64,000 nucleotides of DNA from JBGTLA01 sp041744375. GTDB taxonomy: Bacteria; Actinomycetota; Acidimicrobiia; Spongiisociales; ZC4RG35. Under the pieces are notes generated by a model. It did no database searches. It saw only the letters and a list, made by a program, of their open reading frames with translations, and was not told where the DNA came from. Within the stretch, counting starts at the first letter, position 1. Each line of letters begins with the position of its first letter. A program made the translations under genes and the position numbers. The DNA lies in NCBI GenBank assembly GCA_041744375.1, contig JBGTLA010000049.1:1-64000 (forward strand), written 5' to 3'. Of the stretch, positions 24,647-34,391 are shown piece after piece.

Positions 24647-25591
24647 ATGACTCTTTCGTCGGCAGTCGGGGCGAACATGAACGAAGAAGACCTGGAGGAC
24701 GTGGGTAACGTGGAATCGAAGACGGAAACGACCGCACCAGCCACTGCCAATCTGGATTTGAGACCTACCGGGGCTAACCAGCAAATGCCGCCTGAAGACA
24801 GAGAGAGTCTCGATGCCCCCGTCGTTTTCGACGTTGAGGGGCTGTCGGTCTTCTACGGCGACTTCATGGCCGTCGAAGACGTCGATCTGGGAATCCATGA
24901 ACATGAGATCACCGCCCTCATCGGGCCGTCGGGGTGCGGGAAGTCGACCTTTCTCCGGTGCCTGAATCGGATGAACGATCTCATTCCGTCGGCTCGGGTC
25001 GAAGGCGGGGTTGCCTACCACGGCATCGATCTGTACGGCGACAAGGTCGATCCTGTGGAGGTGAGACGACGGATCGGCATGGTGTTCCAGAAGCCGAACC
25101 CCTTCCCCAAGTCGATCTACGACAATGTGGCCTTCGGACCGAGGGTGCTCGGCTACAAGGGGAACATGGACGATCTTGTGGAAGAATCGCTGCGCAAGGC
25201 CGCCCTCTGGGACGAGGTCAAGGACAAGATGGATGAACTGGGGATGGCCATCTCCGGGGGCCAGCAGCAGCGGCTTTGCATCGCCCGGGCCATCGCCACC
25301 AGCCCCGACGTGCTCCTCATGGACGAGCCGTGTTCGGCCCTCGACCCCATCGCCACCTTGAAGATCGAAGAACTCATGTTGGCGCTCAAAGAGGAGTACA
25401 CGATCGTCATCGTGACTCACAACATGCAGCAGGCGGGCCGGGTATCGGATAGAACGGCGTTCTTCTCCGTCGATGTCGATACCAAGGGCCAAAGGACGGG
25501 GCATCTCGTCGAGTACGATTGGACCGACAAACTCTTCACCGCACCCTCCGAAAGGGAAACCGAGGACTACATCACTGGACGGTTCGGCTGA
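24647..25591 (+). CDS. pstB: Phosphate ABC transporter ATPase PstB
   Basis: A 314-residue ATPase. An unusual N-terminal extension of about 60 residues, acidic and Thr/Ala-rich, precedes the ABC domain (begins VFDVEGLSVFYGDF). Walker A is GPSGCGKST, the signature SGGQQQRLCIARAI, Walker B VLLMDEPCSALDP and the switch His VTHNM. ATG 24647 is used; ATG 24677 is an alternative. Stop and phoU start overlap (TGATG). Confidence 0.93.
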   Translation: MTLSSAVGANMNEEDLEDVGNVESKTETTAPATANLDLRPTGANQQMPPEDRESLDAPVVFDVEGLSVFYGDFMAVEDVDLGIHEHEITALIGPSGCGKSTFLRCLNRMNDLIPSARVEGGVAYHGIDLYGDKVDPVEVRRRIGMVFQKPNPFPKSIYDNVAFGPRVLGYKGNMDDLVEESLRKAALWDEVKDKMDELGMAISGGQQQRLCIARAIATSPDVLLMDEPCSALDPIATLKIEELMLALKEEYTIVIVTHNMQQAGRVSDRTAFFSVDVDTKGQRTGHLVEYDWTDKLFTAPSERETEDYITGRFG

Positions 25592-26286
25592 TGACCGACA
25601 TACGCTCTCATTTCCACCAGGAACTCGAATCGCTCGAACACGTTCTCCTGGGGGTGGCGGATCGGGCTGAGTCGATGGTGAAGATGGCAGTCGACTCGTT
25701 CACGTCCGGTGATCTCGAATTGGCCGACCGGGTGATCGAGGCAGACGACGAGATCGACCAGACCTACCTCGACGTCCACAACCGCTGGATGCACATGATG
25801 GCCCGCCAGCAACCCATGGGCTCTGACCTTCGCATGATGTCGGTGTTGCTCCACATGAACATCACCCTCGAGAGGATGGGCGATCAGTGTGTCAACATCG
25901 CCACAATGGCCAACGCCACCGAGGGCCTCCCCAGAGTCGACGTGATCGCCGATGAGCTGAGAGAGATGAGCGACCTGGTTCGGGCCATGCTCAGAACAGG
26001 GATCGAGGCAGTGATTCGGAGAGACGGCGACGAAGCCAGGTTGCTGCCGGCCATGGATGAACCTGTCGATCGGCTGAACAGGAACATGTATCAGGAGGTC
26101 GTCAAGTCCGGTCCGGATCCCGAGCGATTGGAGTGGGCGACCAAGGCGATGCTGGTTTCCCGGGCCCTGGAACGGGTCGGCGACCAAGTCGTTGACATTG
26201 GCGAGCAGTTGGCGTTTCTCCTCACCGGTGAGATGGCCGAGTTCGACGAGGCCGGGATCGGCCACGCCAATGCACCCTCTGACTGA
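25591..26286 (+). CDS. phoU: Phosphate uptake regulator PhoU
   Basis: A 231-residue all-helical protein with two PhoU repeats. Each carries the acidic metal-binding pattern, seen as ITLERMGDQCVNIA and VSRALERVGDQVVDIGEQ. PhoU damps Pst transport and sensor-kinase signalling when phosphate is ample. The start is fixed by overlap with the pstB stop, and the response-regulator start lies 17 bp inside the phoU 3' end. Confidence 0.93.
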   Translation: MTDIRSHFHQELESLEHVLLGVADRAESMVKMAVDSFTSGDLELADRVIEADDEIDQTYLDVHNRWMHMMARQQPMGSDLRMMSVLLHMNITLERMGDQCVNIATMANATEGLPRVDVIADELREMSDLVRAMLRTGIEAVIRRDGDEARLLPAMDEPVDRLNRNMYQEVVKSGPDPERLEWATKAMLVSRALERVGDQVVDIGEQLAFLLTGEMAEFDEAGIGHANAPSD

Positions 26287-26980
26287 GGCGTCCCGACGCG
26301 TCCTCGTCGTCGAGGACGAGGAGGCGCTGGCGGAATCGATTCGTTTCTCCCTGGAGTCAGAGAACTACGAAGTCTTCACGGCCACCACCGGGGTAGAGGG
26401 CGTAGAGATGTCGCGCTCGGTCAAGCCGGCGCTCATCATCCTCGATCTGATGCTGCCGGGGATGTCGGGCCTCGACGTATGCCGCCAGATCCGAAGGGAC
26501 TCAGACGTGCCGATCATGATGCTGACGGCGAAGGACTCTGAGGCCGACAAGGTGACGGGACTCGAGTTGGGGGCCGACGACTACGTCACAAAGCCGTTCT
26601 CGACGCGGGAGCTGTTGGCCAGGGTTCGGGCCCACCTGCGCCGAGCCGGACGCACGGGCACCTTCGGCGACACCAACGAGATTCTGCGGGGCGGTCGTAT
26701 CGACCTCGACATAGATGCTCACGAGGCCAGGGTCGACGGGGCCCCGGTGGCTCTGCGACCCAAGGAGTTCGATCTGTTGGAATCGCTCATGCGACGTAAG
26801 AATCGTCTTTCCGCTCGTGAAGTGTTGATCGACGAGGTGTGGGGACCCTCGTACTTCGGAGACACCAAGACCCTCGACGTCCACATCAAGCGTCTGAGAT
26901 CCAAGCTCGAGACCGATCCATCTCGACCCGTTCAAATCGTCACGGTGCGAGGACTCGGCTACAAATTCGTGGATGGTTAG
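26270..26980 (+). CDS. OmpR-family response regulator of phosphate type (PhoB/RegX3-like)
   Basis: A 236-residue regulator. The receiver has the acidic pair (VVEDEEAL), phospho-acceptor Asp in LIILDLMLPG, Thr in MMLTAKD and Lys in DDYVTKPF. The winged helix has LRPKEFDLLESLMRRKN and TLDVHIKRLRSKLE, ending VRGLGYKFVDG. It begins inside phoU with a 17-bp overlap and is followed after 11 bp by the kinase. It most likely binds the PHO boxes before pstS and ppk; this is inference from position. Confidence 0.9.
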   Translation: MHPLTEASRRVLVVEDEEALAESIRFSLESENYEVFTATTGVEGVEMSRSVKPALIILDLMLPGMSGLDVCRQIRRDSDVPIMMLTAKDSEADKVTGLELGADDYVTKPFSTRELLARVRAHLRRAGRTGTFGDTNEILRGGRIDLDIDAHEARVDGAPVALRPKEFDLLESLMRRKNRLSAREVLIDEVWGPSYFGDTKTLDVHIKRLRSKLETDPSRPVQIVTVRGLGYKFVDG

Positions 26981-26991
26981 AAATCTGATCG

Positions 26992-28698
26992 ATGGCTGAG
27001 CCCCGCCGTCGATCCACCATCGCCACTCGACTCCTGGTCGTCTATGCCGTCACCTTCGTGCTGGTGCTCATCTTGTTGGGCTTCCTGACCGAGCGGTCGG
27101 CACGGGGCGCTCTCTTGGACGAGGTCGAGTCGGGGCTCACTCAACAGGCCCTGACCGTGGCCGACTTCGTTCCGGCTGTGTCTGGTGAAATCCAGGCGTG
27201 GGTTGACCTTGTCAGCGACGACATCGAGGCTCGGGTCACGGTGGTCTCACCCACGGGGGAGGTGGAGGGAGACTCGATCGGGGATCGAACCACCATGGAG
27301 AACCACATCGGTCGTCTGGAGATCGACGCCGCCCTGGAGGGTCGAGTGGGCACGGATCGGCGGTTGAGCGCGTCGACAGGGGCACGTGAGCTGTATGTGG
27401 CGGTCCTCGGCCAGAGTGGGCATGTGGTCCGATTGTCCCTCCCCGAGAGCTCGGTGGGTGAGCGGGTCAGCGCTCTCCGATCGGAGCTGCTGTGGTTGGT
27501 GGCTCTCGCGGGAGCGCTCGGGGTGGTGGTGGTGGCCGCAGTCGGTCGCTTGCTCGCCCGCCCTTTGGTCGGTCTGGCCGAGGCGGCCTCGGCGGTCGCT
27601 GCCGGCGATCTCGCCGTCGATGTGCCGCGATCGGCGGTGGACGAGCTCGATCGACTGGGACTGGCCATCGCCTCAATGGCTACCGAGTTGGGGGCCCGCC
27701 TCGCCGAGGTCGAAGCGGAGCGGCGCACGCTGGGGGTGGTGCTCGACGCCCTTCCGCAGGGGACTCTCTTGGTCGGGGCCGATGACGGGATCCTCTATGC
27801 CAATCGCTCGCTGGCCGACATCCTCGGACCGGTGCCGACCACTCTCGGCAAGGTGACTCCGTTCCGCATCCAGGAACTGGTAAGGCAGGCGCGCAGCGAG
27901 GGTGGTCCATTGGATGTCGACATGGAGCACGGGCGACCCGGGCGCGTTTTACAGGTTCTCGTGTCGCCGCTGGATGGTGCCCGGGTCCTGGTAGTGGTGG
28001 GCGACGTGACGGAGCGTCGACGGATCAACGAGGTCAGACGCGACTTCGTGACCAATGCGTCCCACGAGCTCAAGACTCCGGTCGCCTCGATTCTCGCCTC
28101 GGCCGAGACGCTACAGATTGCCGTCGAGCGCGCCCCCGACCGCGTTCCCCAGTTCGCAGCCCAGATCGTTAGCTCGGCTCGTTCGCTGGCGCGGCTGGTT
28201 TCCGACCTCCTCGATCTCTCGCGGCTGGAGAGCCGGGTGATGGAGCGAGAGGATGTCGACTTGTCGCAACTGGTGTGGACTGAAGTCGACGCCGTCCTTC
28301 CCTTGGCAGCCGAACGTGGGATCAGACTGATCTCGGAGATATCGCCCCTTACGGTGCGAGGCTCGGCTCCGGATTTGGCGCTGGCGGTTCGTAACCTCCT
28401 GAGCAACGCCGTCCGTTATACCGAAGACGGTGGTGAGGTCAGAGTGAGCCTCCACGAAGATTCCGAGCGAAAGGTGCTCACCATCGCCGATACCGGCGTG
28501 GGAATTCCTCAGCGCGACCTCGACCGCATCTTCGAGCGGTTCTACCGGGTGGATGTCGCTCGATCTCGGTCAACCGGAGGAACCGGCTTGGGCCTGTCGA
28601 TGGTTCGTCACGTCGTGGAGGCCCATGGTGGCCGGGTCGGTGTCGAGTCGGAGCTGGGCGCCGGTTCGAGCTTCACCATCGAGCTACCCTCAGACTGA
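26992..28698 (+). CDS. Membrane sensor histidine kinase of phosphate type (PhoR-like)
   Basis: A 568-residue kinase. Two transmembrane segments (about residues 14-35 and 165-187) bracket an extracytoplasmic sensor of about 130 residues. Then come HAMP, a PAS domain (about 240-340), the H-box NASHELKTPVASILAS and the ATPase domain with RNLLSNAVRYTEDGG, DTGVGIP and GTGLGLSMVRHVVEAHGG. The long periplasmic sensor and PAS together fit PhoR. It follows the response regulator and shares 1 bp with an upstream start of the next ORF. Confidence 0.9.
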   Translation: MAEPRRRSTIATRLLVVYAVTFVLVLILLGFLTERSARGALLDEVESGLTQQALTVADFVPAVSGEIQAWVDLVSDDIEARVTVVSPTGEVEGDSIGDRTTMENHIGRLEIDAALEGRVGTDRRLSASTGARELYVAVLGQSGHVVRLSLPESSVGERVSALRSELLWLVALAGALGVVVVAAVGRLLARPLVGLAEAASAVAAGDLAVDVPRSAVDELDRLGLAIASMATELGARLAEVEAERRTLGVVLDALPQGTLLVGADDGILYANRSLADILGPVPTTLGKVTPFRIQELVRQARSEGGPLDVDMEHGRPGRVLQVLVSPLDGARVLVVVGDVTERRRINEVRRDFVTNASHELKTPVASILASAETLQIAVERAPDRVPQFAAQIVSSARSLARLVSDLLDLSRLESRVMEREDVDLSQLVWTEVDAVLPLAAERGIRLISEISPLTVRGSAPDLALAVRNLLSNAVRYTEDGGEVRVSLHEDSERKVLTIADTGVGIPQRDLDRIFERFYRVDVARSRSTGGTGLGLSMVRHVVEAHGGRVGVESELGAGSSFTIELPSD

Positions 28699-28766
28699 TG
28701 CTCCGGCCCCGGGGAGGTGGGCTGTGCGTCTGGTTGGCGAAGTGGGGAAGGTACGCTTCTGCCACC

Positions 28767-30656
28767 ATGCCGCCGCCACCACCGGACGAGAGCGGGCAGA
28801 GGCTCCTCCCGACCATCCGCCAACCGTCGGATCTGCGCCGCCTCGATCCCGAGCAGCTCGACCGTCTGTGTGTCGAGATCCGTCAATTCATCGTGGAGGC
28901 GGTATCGCAGACCGGCGGCCACCTCTCTCCCAACCTGGGTGTGGTGGAGTTGACCCTCGCCCTCCACCGCGTCTTCAACTCCCCCAAGGACAGGTTCATC
29001 TGGGATGTCGGTCATCAGGCTTACGTCCACAAACTAGTGACAGGTCGCCAGGATCGTTTCGCGGCTCTCCGGCGCTTCGGAGGGCTCTCGGGTTATCCGA
29101 GTCGCGAGGAGAGCCCGCACGATTGGGTCGAGAACAGTCACGCTTCCACCTCGCTGTCCTATGCGCTCGGTCACGCCTTGGCCGGCTACGAAGGGTGGAC
29201 GGTGGCCATCATCGGTGACGGCGCCCTGACCGGCGGGATGGCCTACGAGGCGCTCAACCACATCGCCGTGACCCGTCCTCCCCGCCTCGTCGTCGTTCTC
29301 AACGACAATGGTCGTTCGTACGCTCCCACCGTGGGCGGCCTGGCTTCGCTCGCCACCCTGGCCCACTACCGGTTCGATCCCCGTTACGAGTGGGCGAAGC
29401 GCAGCGTTGGGAAGATCCTGCGCGGCCTCCCCATCGTTGGTGACACCGCCGACGAACTGGCCAACCGATTCAAGGAAGCGGCCAAGCAGCTGGTGGAGCC
29501 GTCGACGGTGTTCGATGCCCTCGGTCTCAAGTACTCCGGACACATCGACGGCCACGACATCGCCCTCCTCGAGGAAACCTTCGAGAGAGCCCGCGAGTAC
29601 GAAGAGCCGGTAGTCGTGCATGTCGTCACCGAGAAAGGACTCGGGTATCCCCCGGCCATCGAGGACGAGGACAAGAAGCTGCATGATGTCGGCAGCTTCG
29701 ATCTCAGCACGGGTCGTGTGTTGGACAGCGAGCTGAAGCTCACCGACGTTGCCGGTTCGGCTCTCGCCGACGTAGCCGAGCGCCGTCCCGAGGTTGTTGC
29801 CATATCGGCGGCCATGATTTCGTCGACCGGTCTCCGCCAGCTTGCCGCCCGTCACCCCGGGCGTGTGCTGGATACTGGCATCGCCGAGCAGCACTCCGTC
29901 ACTCTGGCCGCCGGGATGGCCATGGCCGGCAAACACCCCTTCGTGGCCATCTACTCCAGTTTCTTGCAGCGTGGCATCGACCAGATCATCAACGACGTCG
30001 CCCTCCACAACCTCGGTGTCACGTTTCTCCTCGACCGGAGCGGAATCACCGGGCCCGACGGACCATCGCATCACGGTGTCTTCGACCTCACCTACCTTCG
30101 GATGGTTCCCAACCTGGTCCTCGGCGCCCCCGCCGACGCTCACGAGCTGTGCGCCATGATCGAGACGGCCGCCGCCTACGGGGGCCCGATGGCGATCCGC
30201 TACCCGAAAGGAGCTGCTGCTTCGCTACCGAAACTGCCGGTGGAGATGTTGACCGTCGGTGAGTGGGAGATCCGATCGACAGGTGCAGACGTGCTCCTCT
30301 TGGCCAATGGGCGTCTGGTAGAGACGGCCGAGAAGGTAGCGACCACGCTCGGGCAAGACGGGGTGAGCTGTACAGTAATAAACGCCCGGTGGGTCAAGCC
30401 CCTCGACGAGAGACTGGCCGAATGGGCCAGAGAGCACGCCGTGGTCGTTACGCTCGAGGACAATGTCATCACGGGGGGCTTCGGCTCGGGGGTCCTGGAA
30501 GCGTTGTCGAACGAAGGCCTGGCGGGCCGGGTTTCCTGCATCGCCACTCCTGACTCCTTCCTCCCCTTCGGCACCGCCGAGGACGTCATCGGCTGGGCCG
30601 GCCTCGATCATGACTCGGTGCTGGCCCAGGTCAACGCGGCCCTCGCCCGGCTCTGA
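28767..30656 (+). CDS. dxs: 1-deoxy-D-xylulose-5-phosphate synthase
   Basis: A 629-residue thiamine-diphosphate transketolase-fold enzyme that starts the MEP isoprenoid route from pyruvate and glyceraldehyde 3-phosphate. Motifs are SPNLGVVELTLALH, WDVGHQAYVHKLVTGR, the ThDP site GDGALTGGMAYEALN and the catalytic region DTGIAEQHSVTLAAGMA. The ATG at 28767 fits the usual N-terminus (the TIRQPSDLRRL segment follows); longer starts reach back to the kinase stop. No other MEP gene is in the window. Confidence 0.94.
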   Translation: MPPPPPDESGQRLLPTIRQPSDLRRLDPEQLDRLCVEIRQFIVEAVSQTGGHLSPNLGVVELTLALHRVFNSPKDRFIWDVGHQAYVHKLVTGRQDRFAALRRFGGLSGYPSREESPHDWVENSHASTSLSYALGHALAGYEGWTVAIIGDGALTGGMAYEALNHIAVTRPPRLVVVLNDNGRSYAPTVGGLASLATLAHYRFDPRYEWAKRSVGKILRGLPIVGDTADELANRFKEAAKQLVEPSTVFDALGLKYSGHIDGHDIALLEETFERAREYEEPVVVHVVTEKGLGYPPAIEDEDKKLHDVGSFDLSTGRVLDSELKLTDVAGSALADVAERRPEVVAISAAMISSTGLRQLAARHPGRVLDTGIAEQHSVTLAAGMAMAGKHPFVAIYSSFLQRGIDQIINDVALHNLGVTFLLDRSGITGPDGPSHHGVFDLTYLRMVPNLVLGAPADAHELCAMIETAAAYGGPMAIRYPKGAAASLPKLPVEMLTVGEWEIRSTGADVLLLANGRLVETAEKVATTLGQDGVSCTVINARWVKPLDERLAEWAREHAVVVTLEDNVITGGFGSGVLEALSNEGLAGRVSCIATPDSFLPFGTAEDVIGWAGLDHDSVLAQVNAALARL

Positions 30657-30664
30657 CCTCTCCG

Positions 30665-31960
30665 ATGCCGGTCCGTGTCGTCACCTTCGACGCCGACGAC
30701 ACCTTGTGGGACTTCTCGTCGGTGGTCCCCGGCGCGAACACGGCGGTCGTCGACCACCTGCGTCGGCTCGACCCCGATTTCGGGGGCACTGTCGAGGACC
30801 TGGTCGAGACTCGGCGCCTGGTGGGAGAGGAGAGCCCCCACGGGACCCCCTTCCCGCTCATTCGTCATCGGACCATAGAGCGCTTCGTGGCCGGTTGGGC
30901 TGAGCCCGACCCCGGTCTGGTCACCGAGTTGACCGCCGTCTTCTTCGATCATCGCGATCGCCACGTGCAGCTCTTCGACGACGTGGAGCCGATGCTCGAC
31001 GACCTCGAGAACGACGTCGTCGTGGGGGTGATCACCAACGGGGCCATGGTGTGGAAGTCGACGACGATCGCCGACCGGATAACCTTCTGGCTGGCGGCCG
31101 ATCAGATCGGTGTGCGCAAACCCGACCCCCGCATCTTCTCGATGGCGGCCGTGGCCGCCGATTGCCGCCCCAGGGAGCTTGTACACGTAGGCGACGAGAT
31201 CGCCAGGGACGTGGTCGGAGCACAGGCGGCGGGGGCACGAGGTGTCTGGTTGAATCGGGGGCGCACGGCGCGACGGGGGCCCAAGCCGGACGCCGAGATC
31301 GCCACCTTGGGTGAGCTCGCTCCGCTTCTGGCTGCATGGAGCACAGTCGCTGAGGTGGGCGTTGGGCCCCACCCCCTTCCGTGGCCGGAGGATCACCGCC
31401 TCGACCCGACGCTTCTCGCCGAGGGCGACCGACGCAATGTGGTCGACAGATACCGCTACTGGACGCGCCGGGCCATCGTCGACGATCTTGATGGCCGGCG
31501 TCACCCCTTCCATGTCGCCATCGAGAACTGGCACCACGACCTCAACATCGGAACGGTCGTCCGCACAGCCAATGCCTTCGGTGCGGCCGCAGTTCACATC
31601 GTCGGCAACCGGCGCTGGAACCGGAGAGGGGCGATGGTCACCGACCGATACCAGCATGTCCGTCACCACGACACGATCGAAGCCCTACTCGGTTGGGCCG
31701 AGGATGAGAGGCTGGCGGTGGTCGGCATTGACAACGTGGCGGGGGCGAAGCAACTCGAGAACGCCGGTCTCCCCGAGCGAACAATGTTCGTGTTCGGCCA
31801 GGAGAGTGGAGGACTGTCGGAGTCGGCCAAGGCGCGGGTGGCCGACGTGTACTCGATCGCCCAATTCGGGTCGACACGGTCGATCAACGCCGGGGTAGCC
31901 GCGGGCATCGCCATGCACGCCTGGGTGCGCCAGCACGCCCGCCCACCCGGCAGCGTCTGA
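30665..31960 (+). CDS. HAD hydrolase fused to TrmH/SpoU-type RNA methyltransferase
   Basis: A 431-residue fusion. Residues 1-215 are a HAD phosphatase (nucleophile motif FDADDTLWDF, motif II VITNGAM, motif III/IV KPDPRIF and HVGDEIARDVVGA). From about residue 230 comes a SPOUT methyltransferase with NWHHDLNIGTVVRTANAFG, FVFGQESGGLS and SIAQFGSTRSINAGVAAGIAM, which form the knotted SAM site. The second half alone resembles a complete actinobacterial TrmH-like 2'-O-methyltransferase. No stop or frameshift separates them. The link may be functional or a recent gene fusion. Confidence 0.85.
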   Translation: MPVRVVTFDADDTLWDFSSVVPGANTAVVDHLRRLDPDFGGTVEDLVETRRLVGEESPHGTPFPLIRHRTIERFVAGWAEPDPGLVTELTAVFFDHRDRHVQLFDDVEPMLDDLENDVVVGVITNGAMVWKSTTIADRITFWLAADQIGVRKPDPRIFSMAAVAADCRPRELVHVGDEIARDVVGAQAAGARGVWLNRGRTARRGPKPDAEIATLGELAPLLAAWSTVAEVGVGPHPLPWPEDHRLDPTLLAEGDRRNVVDRYRYWTRRAIVDDLDGRRHPFHVAIENWHHDLNIGTVVRTANAFGAAAVHIVGNRRWNRRGAMVTDRYQHVRHHDTIEALLGWAEDERLAVVGIDNVAGAKQLENAGLPERTMFVFGQESGGLSESAKARVADVYSIAQFGSTRSINAGVAAGIAMHAWVRQHARPPGSV

Positions 31961-32049
31961 ACCCGGCATCCCACGGTCCGGCCCAGACAGCTAGGGTCGA
32001 TGTCAGCCGGGCACTTTGGGTCCGACTGATTCCCAAGGAGGAAAAACGA

Positions 32050-33165
32050 ATGACACGACGACTTATCGCCTTGATGGCGGTGTTGGCCATGGTGATGGCC
32101 GCTTGCACAACAGCCGCCGACGACCCCACCACCACCCCAGCAGGGACGGACGAGACGACAGCAACTGAGCCGGAAGCGCCTGCCCCAGGCGGCGGCGACA
32201 CTTTGAACGCCATCCGCGACCGCGGGTCGTTCAGCTGTGGCGTCAACCAGGCTGTCCCCGGGTTCGGGTTCGTCGATGAAGACGGGAACTACAGCGGATT
32301 CGACATCGATTACTGCCGGGCGCTCGCCGTGGCCGTGTTCGGCGACGAGGATGCTGTCGAGTATGTGCCTCTCGATGCAGCTCAGCGCTTCACAGCCCTC
32401 CAGTCGGGAGAGATAGACGTCCTCATCCGTAACACGACCTGGACGGCGACACGGGACGGCGCCGAAGGTGCGACATTCCTCACGACCACGTTTTACGACG
32501 GCCAGGGCATGATGGTCCGGGCGGATGAGGGTTTCTCGTCGATCGAGGACATGGCCGACACGGCAGTCTGTGTGCTCTCGGGCACGACAACCGAGCTCAA
32601 CCTCGCCACCCGTTTCGGCTCGATCCCCTACACCCCTCAAACGTTCGACGACAACGAGACTCTTCAGGCGGCCTTCATCGCCGGCCAGTGTGACGGCTGG
32701 ACCTCGGACAAGTCGCAGTTGGCCGGGGTCAGGTCGAACTTCCCCGACGCCGAGGGCGGGCCGGACTCTCTTGTGATTCTCGACGAGACTTTCTCCAAGG
32801 AGCCATTGGGCCCCGCAGTGAGGGACGGCGACAGTGAGTGGGCGCAGGTCGTCGACTGGGTCGTTCTCGTGACGATCCTCGCCGAGGAACTGGGGATCGA
32901 CTCCACCAACGTGGACGGGTTCGGCGACACCGAGAACACGGACATCCGACGGCTGCTCGGCCTCGAGATCACCGATGCTGACGGGAACACCACGGTGTTC
33001 GACCCCGGATTGGGTCTCGAGACGGATTGGGTCGCCGGGGTGATTGCCGCGGTGGGCAACTACGGCGAGATCTACGATCGCAACGTTGAACCTCTGGGTG
33101 TCCCCCGTGGGCCCAACGCCCTCTTCGAGGATGGCGGGCTGCTCTACGCCCCGCCCTATCGCTGA
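32050..33165 (+). CDS. aapJ: General L-amino-acid ABC transporter substrate-binding lipoprotein
   Basis: A 371-residue AapJ/BztA-type binding protein. The signal peptide ends at a lipobox (MVMAACTT), followed by a Thr/Pro/Glu-rich linker. The mature part has RGSFSCGVNQAVPGFGF, YSGFDIDYCRALAVAVFG, DVLIRNTTWTATRDG and DGWTSDKSQLAG, all typical of the AapJ subgroup. AAGGAGGAAAAACGA before the ATG is an excellent ribosome site. A -10-like TAGGGT lies at 31992-31997. Confidence 0.92.
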   Translation: MTRRLIALMAVLAMVMAACTTAADDPTTTPAGTDETTATEPEAPAPGGGDTLNAIRDRGSFSCGVNQAVPGFGFVDEDGNYSGFDIDYCRALAVAVFGDEDAVEYVPLDAAQRFTALQSGEIDVLIRNTTWTATRDGAEGATFLTTTFYDGQGMMVRADEGFSSIEDMADTAVCVLSGTTTELNLATRFGSIPYTPQTFDDNETLQAAFIAGQCDGWTSDKSQLAGVRSNFPDAEGGPDSLVILDETFSKEPLGPAVRDGDSEWAQVVDWVVLVTILAEELGIDSTNVDGFGDTENTDIRRLLGLEITDADGNTTVFDPGLGLETDWVAGVIAAVGNYGEIYDRNVEPLGVPRGPNALFEDGGLLYAPPYR

Positions 33166-33176
33166 CAAACAGGCCT

Positions 33177-33204
33177 GGGGGGAGTGTCGTCTGACACTCC
33201 CCCC
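33177..33204 (+). terminator. Attenuating hairpin between aapJ and aapQ
   Basis: GGGGGGAGTGTC (33177-33188) pairs perfectly with GACACTCCCCCC (33193-33204) around a GTCT loop. There is no U-tract and the permease starts 9 bp later, so it likely stabilises the aapJ mRNA or lowers expression of the permeases rather than ending all transcription. Confidence 0.75.
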
Positions 33205-33212
33205 ACATCACC

Positions 33213-34391
33213 ATGGACGTGACCCCCTCCACCGTCGGTGCCACCCGGCCGCCCCTGTGGCGCGACCTGCGCGTGCTCCGGGTCGTAATCCAGATAGTGG
33301 CGCTGGCGGCGGTGGGGATCGTCCTCTATGTCCTCTGGTTCAATCTGACCAACAACCTCCGTTCCCAGGGGATCAGGACCGACTTTGGTTTTCTGGATCA
33401 GCCCATCGGTGTCAACATCGCCGGTTCGAACATCGGTTCCGGAGCTACGGTGCGCCGGGCGTTGGGGGTGGGTATCCGGAACACGGCCGCGCTGGCCGTA
33501 GTGGGCTTGCCGCTGTTGACAGTCCTGGGAGTGGTAGTCGGGATCGCCCGATTGTCGACGAACTGGATCGTCTCCAAGCTGGCGGCCGTGTACGTAGAGG
33601 TATTCCGCAACCTTCCTCCACTCCTCATCATCGTTTTTGGCTTCCGGGCGGTGGTGCTCAGGCTTCCCCCCCCTCGTGACCCCGCCACCCCCTTTGACCT
33701 ATTCATAGTTTCCAACCTGAGCATTACCGTGCCCGGGTTCACCGCCGTCGAGGGGTTCGCAACGTTCTGGCTGACAGTGGCTCTGGCTGCCGTCGCGGCG
33801 GGAGGGGTGTGGTGGTGGAGGACGCGGGTCTTCGATCGGACGGGGAAGCCGCATCACCGCATCCTGTGGTCGGTCGGGTTGGTGGTGGCGGTGGCTGCCG
33901 TCGCCTACGCCATCCTCGGCCGACCGATCCGGCTCTCGATCCCACAATTGAACGGTCGGGCAATCAGCGGCGGTTTCACCGGCTTCGGATCGTTCTTCGC
34001 GGTGATGGGTGCCCTCGTGTTGTACCAGGCGAGTCATGTGGCCGAGATCGTGCGGGGATCGATACAGGCCATCCCGAGGGGACAGAACGAAGCAGCCTCG
34101 GCCCTGGCCCTCTCGCCCTTTCAGCGTATGCGACACGTGGTGCTGCCGCAGGCCACTCGCATCGCCATTCCTCCGACCATCAACCAGTATCTCAACTATG
34201 TGAAGAACACGTCCTTGGCGATAGCCGTGGGATTCGCCGACTACGTCAACATTGCCTTTCAGGCCATAGGTAACGGCCAGCCCGCTCCCCAGTTGATCCT
34301 TATCGTCATGGGTGGGTACCTGTTCTTCTCCCTCCTGATATCCCTCGTGGTCAACATTCTCAACCGGCGGCTCCAGTTGGTGACGCGGTGA
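33213..34391 (+). CDS. aapQ: Amino-acid ABC transporter permease AapQ
   Basis: A 392-residue HisM/QM-type permease. It carries the AapQ long insert between the first helices and the core. Core motifs are VEVFRNLPPLLIIVFGFRAVVLRLP, QASHVAEIVRGSIQAIPRGQNEAASALALSPFQRMRHVVLPQATRIAIPP and KNTSLAIAVGFADYVN. It follows the aapJ hairpin and overlaps aapM by 4 bp. Confidence 0.9.
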   Translation: MDVTPSTVGATRPPLWRDLRVLRVVIQIVALAAVGIVLYVLWFNLTNNLRSQGIRTDFGFLDQPIGVNIAGSNIGSGATVRRALGVGIRNTAALAVVGLPLLTVLGVVVGIARLSTNWIVSKLAAVYVEVFRNLPPLLIIVFGFRAVVLRLPPPRDPATPFDLFIVSNLSITVPGFTAVEGFATFWLTVALAAVAAGGVWWWRTRVFDRTGKPHHRILWSVGLVVAVAAVAYAILGRPIRLSIPQLNGRAISGGFTGFGSFFAVMGALVLYQASHVAEIVRGSIQAIPRGQNEAASALALSPFQRMRHVVLPQATRIAIPPTINQYLNYVKNTSLAIAVGFADYVNIAFQAIGNGQPAPQLILIVMGGYLFFSLLISLVVNILNRRLQLVTR

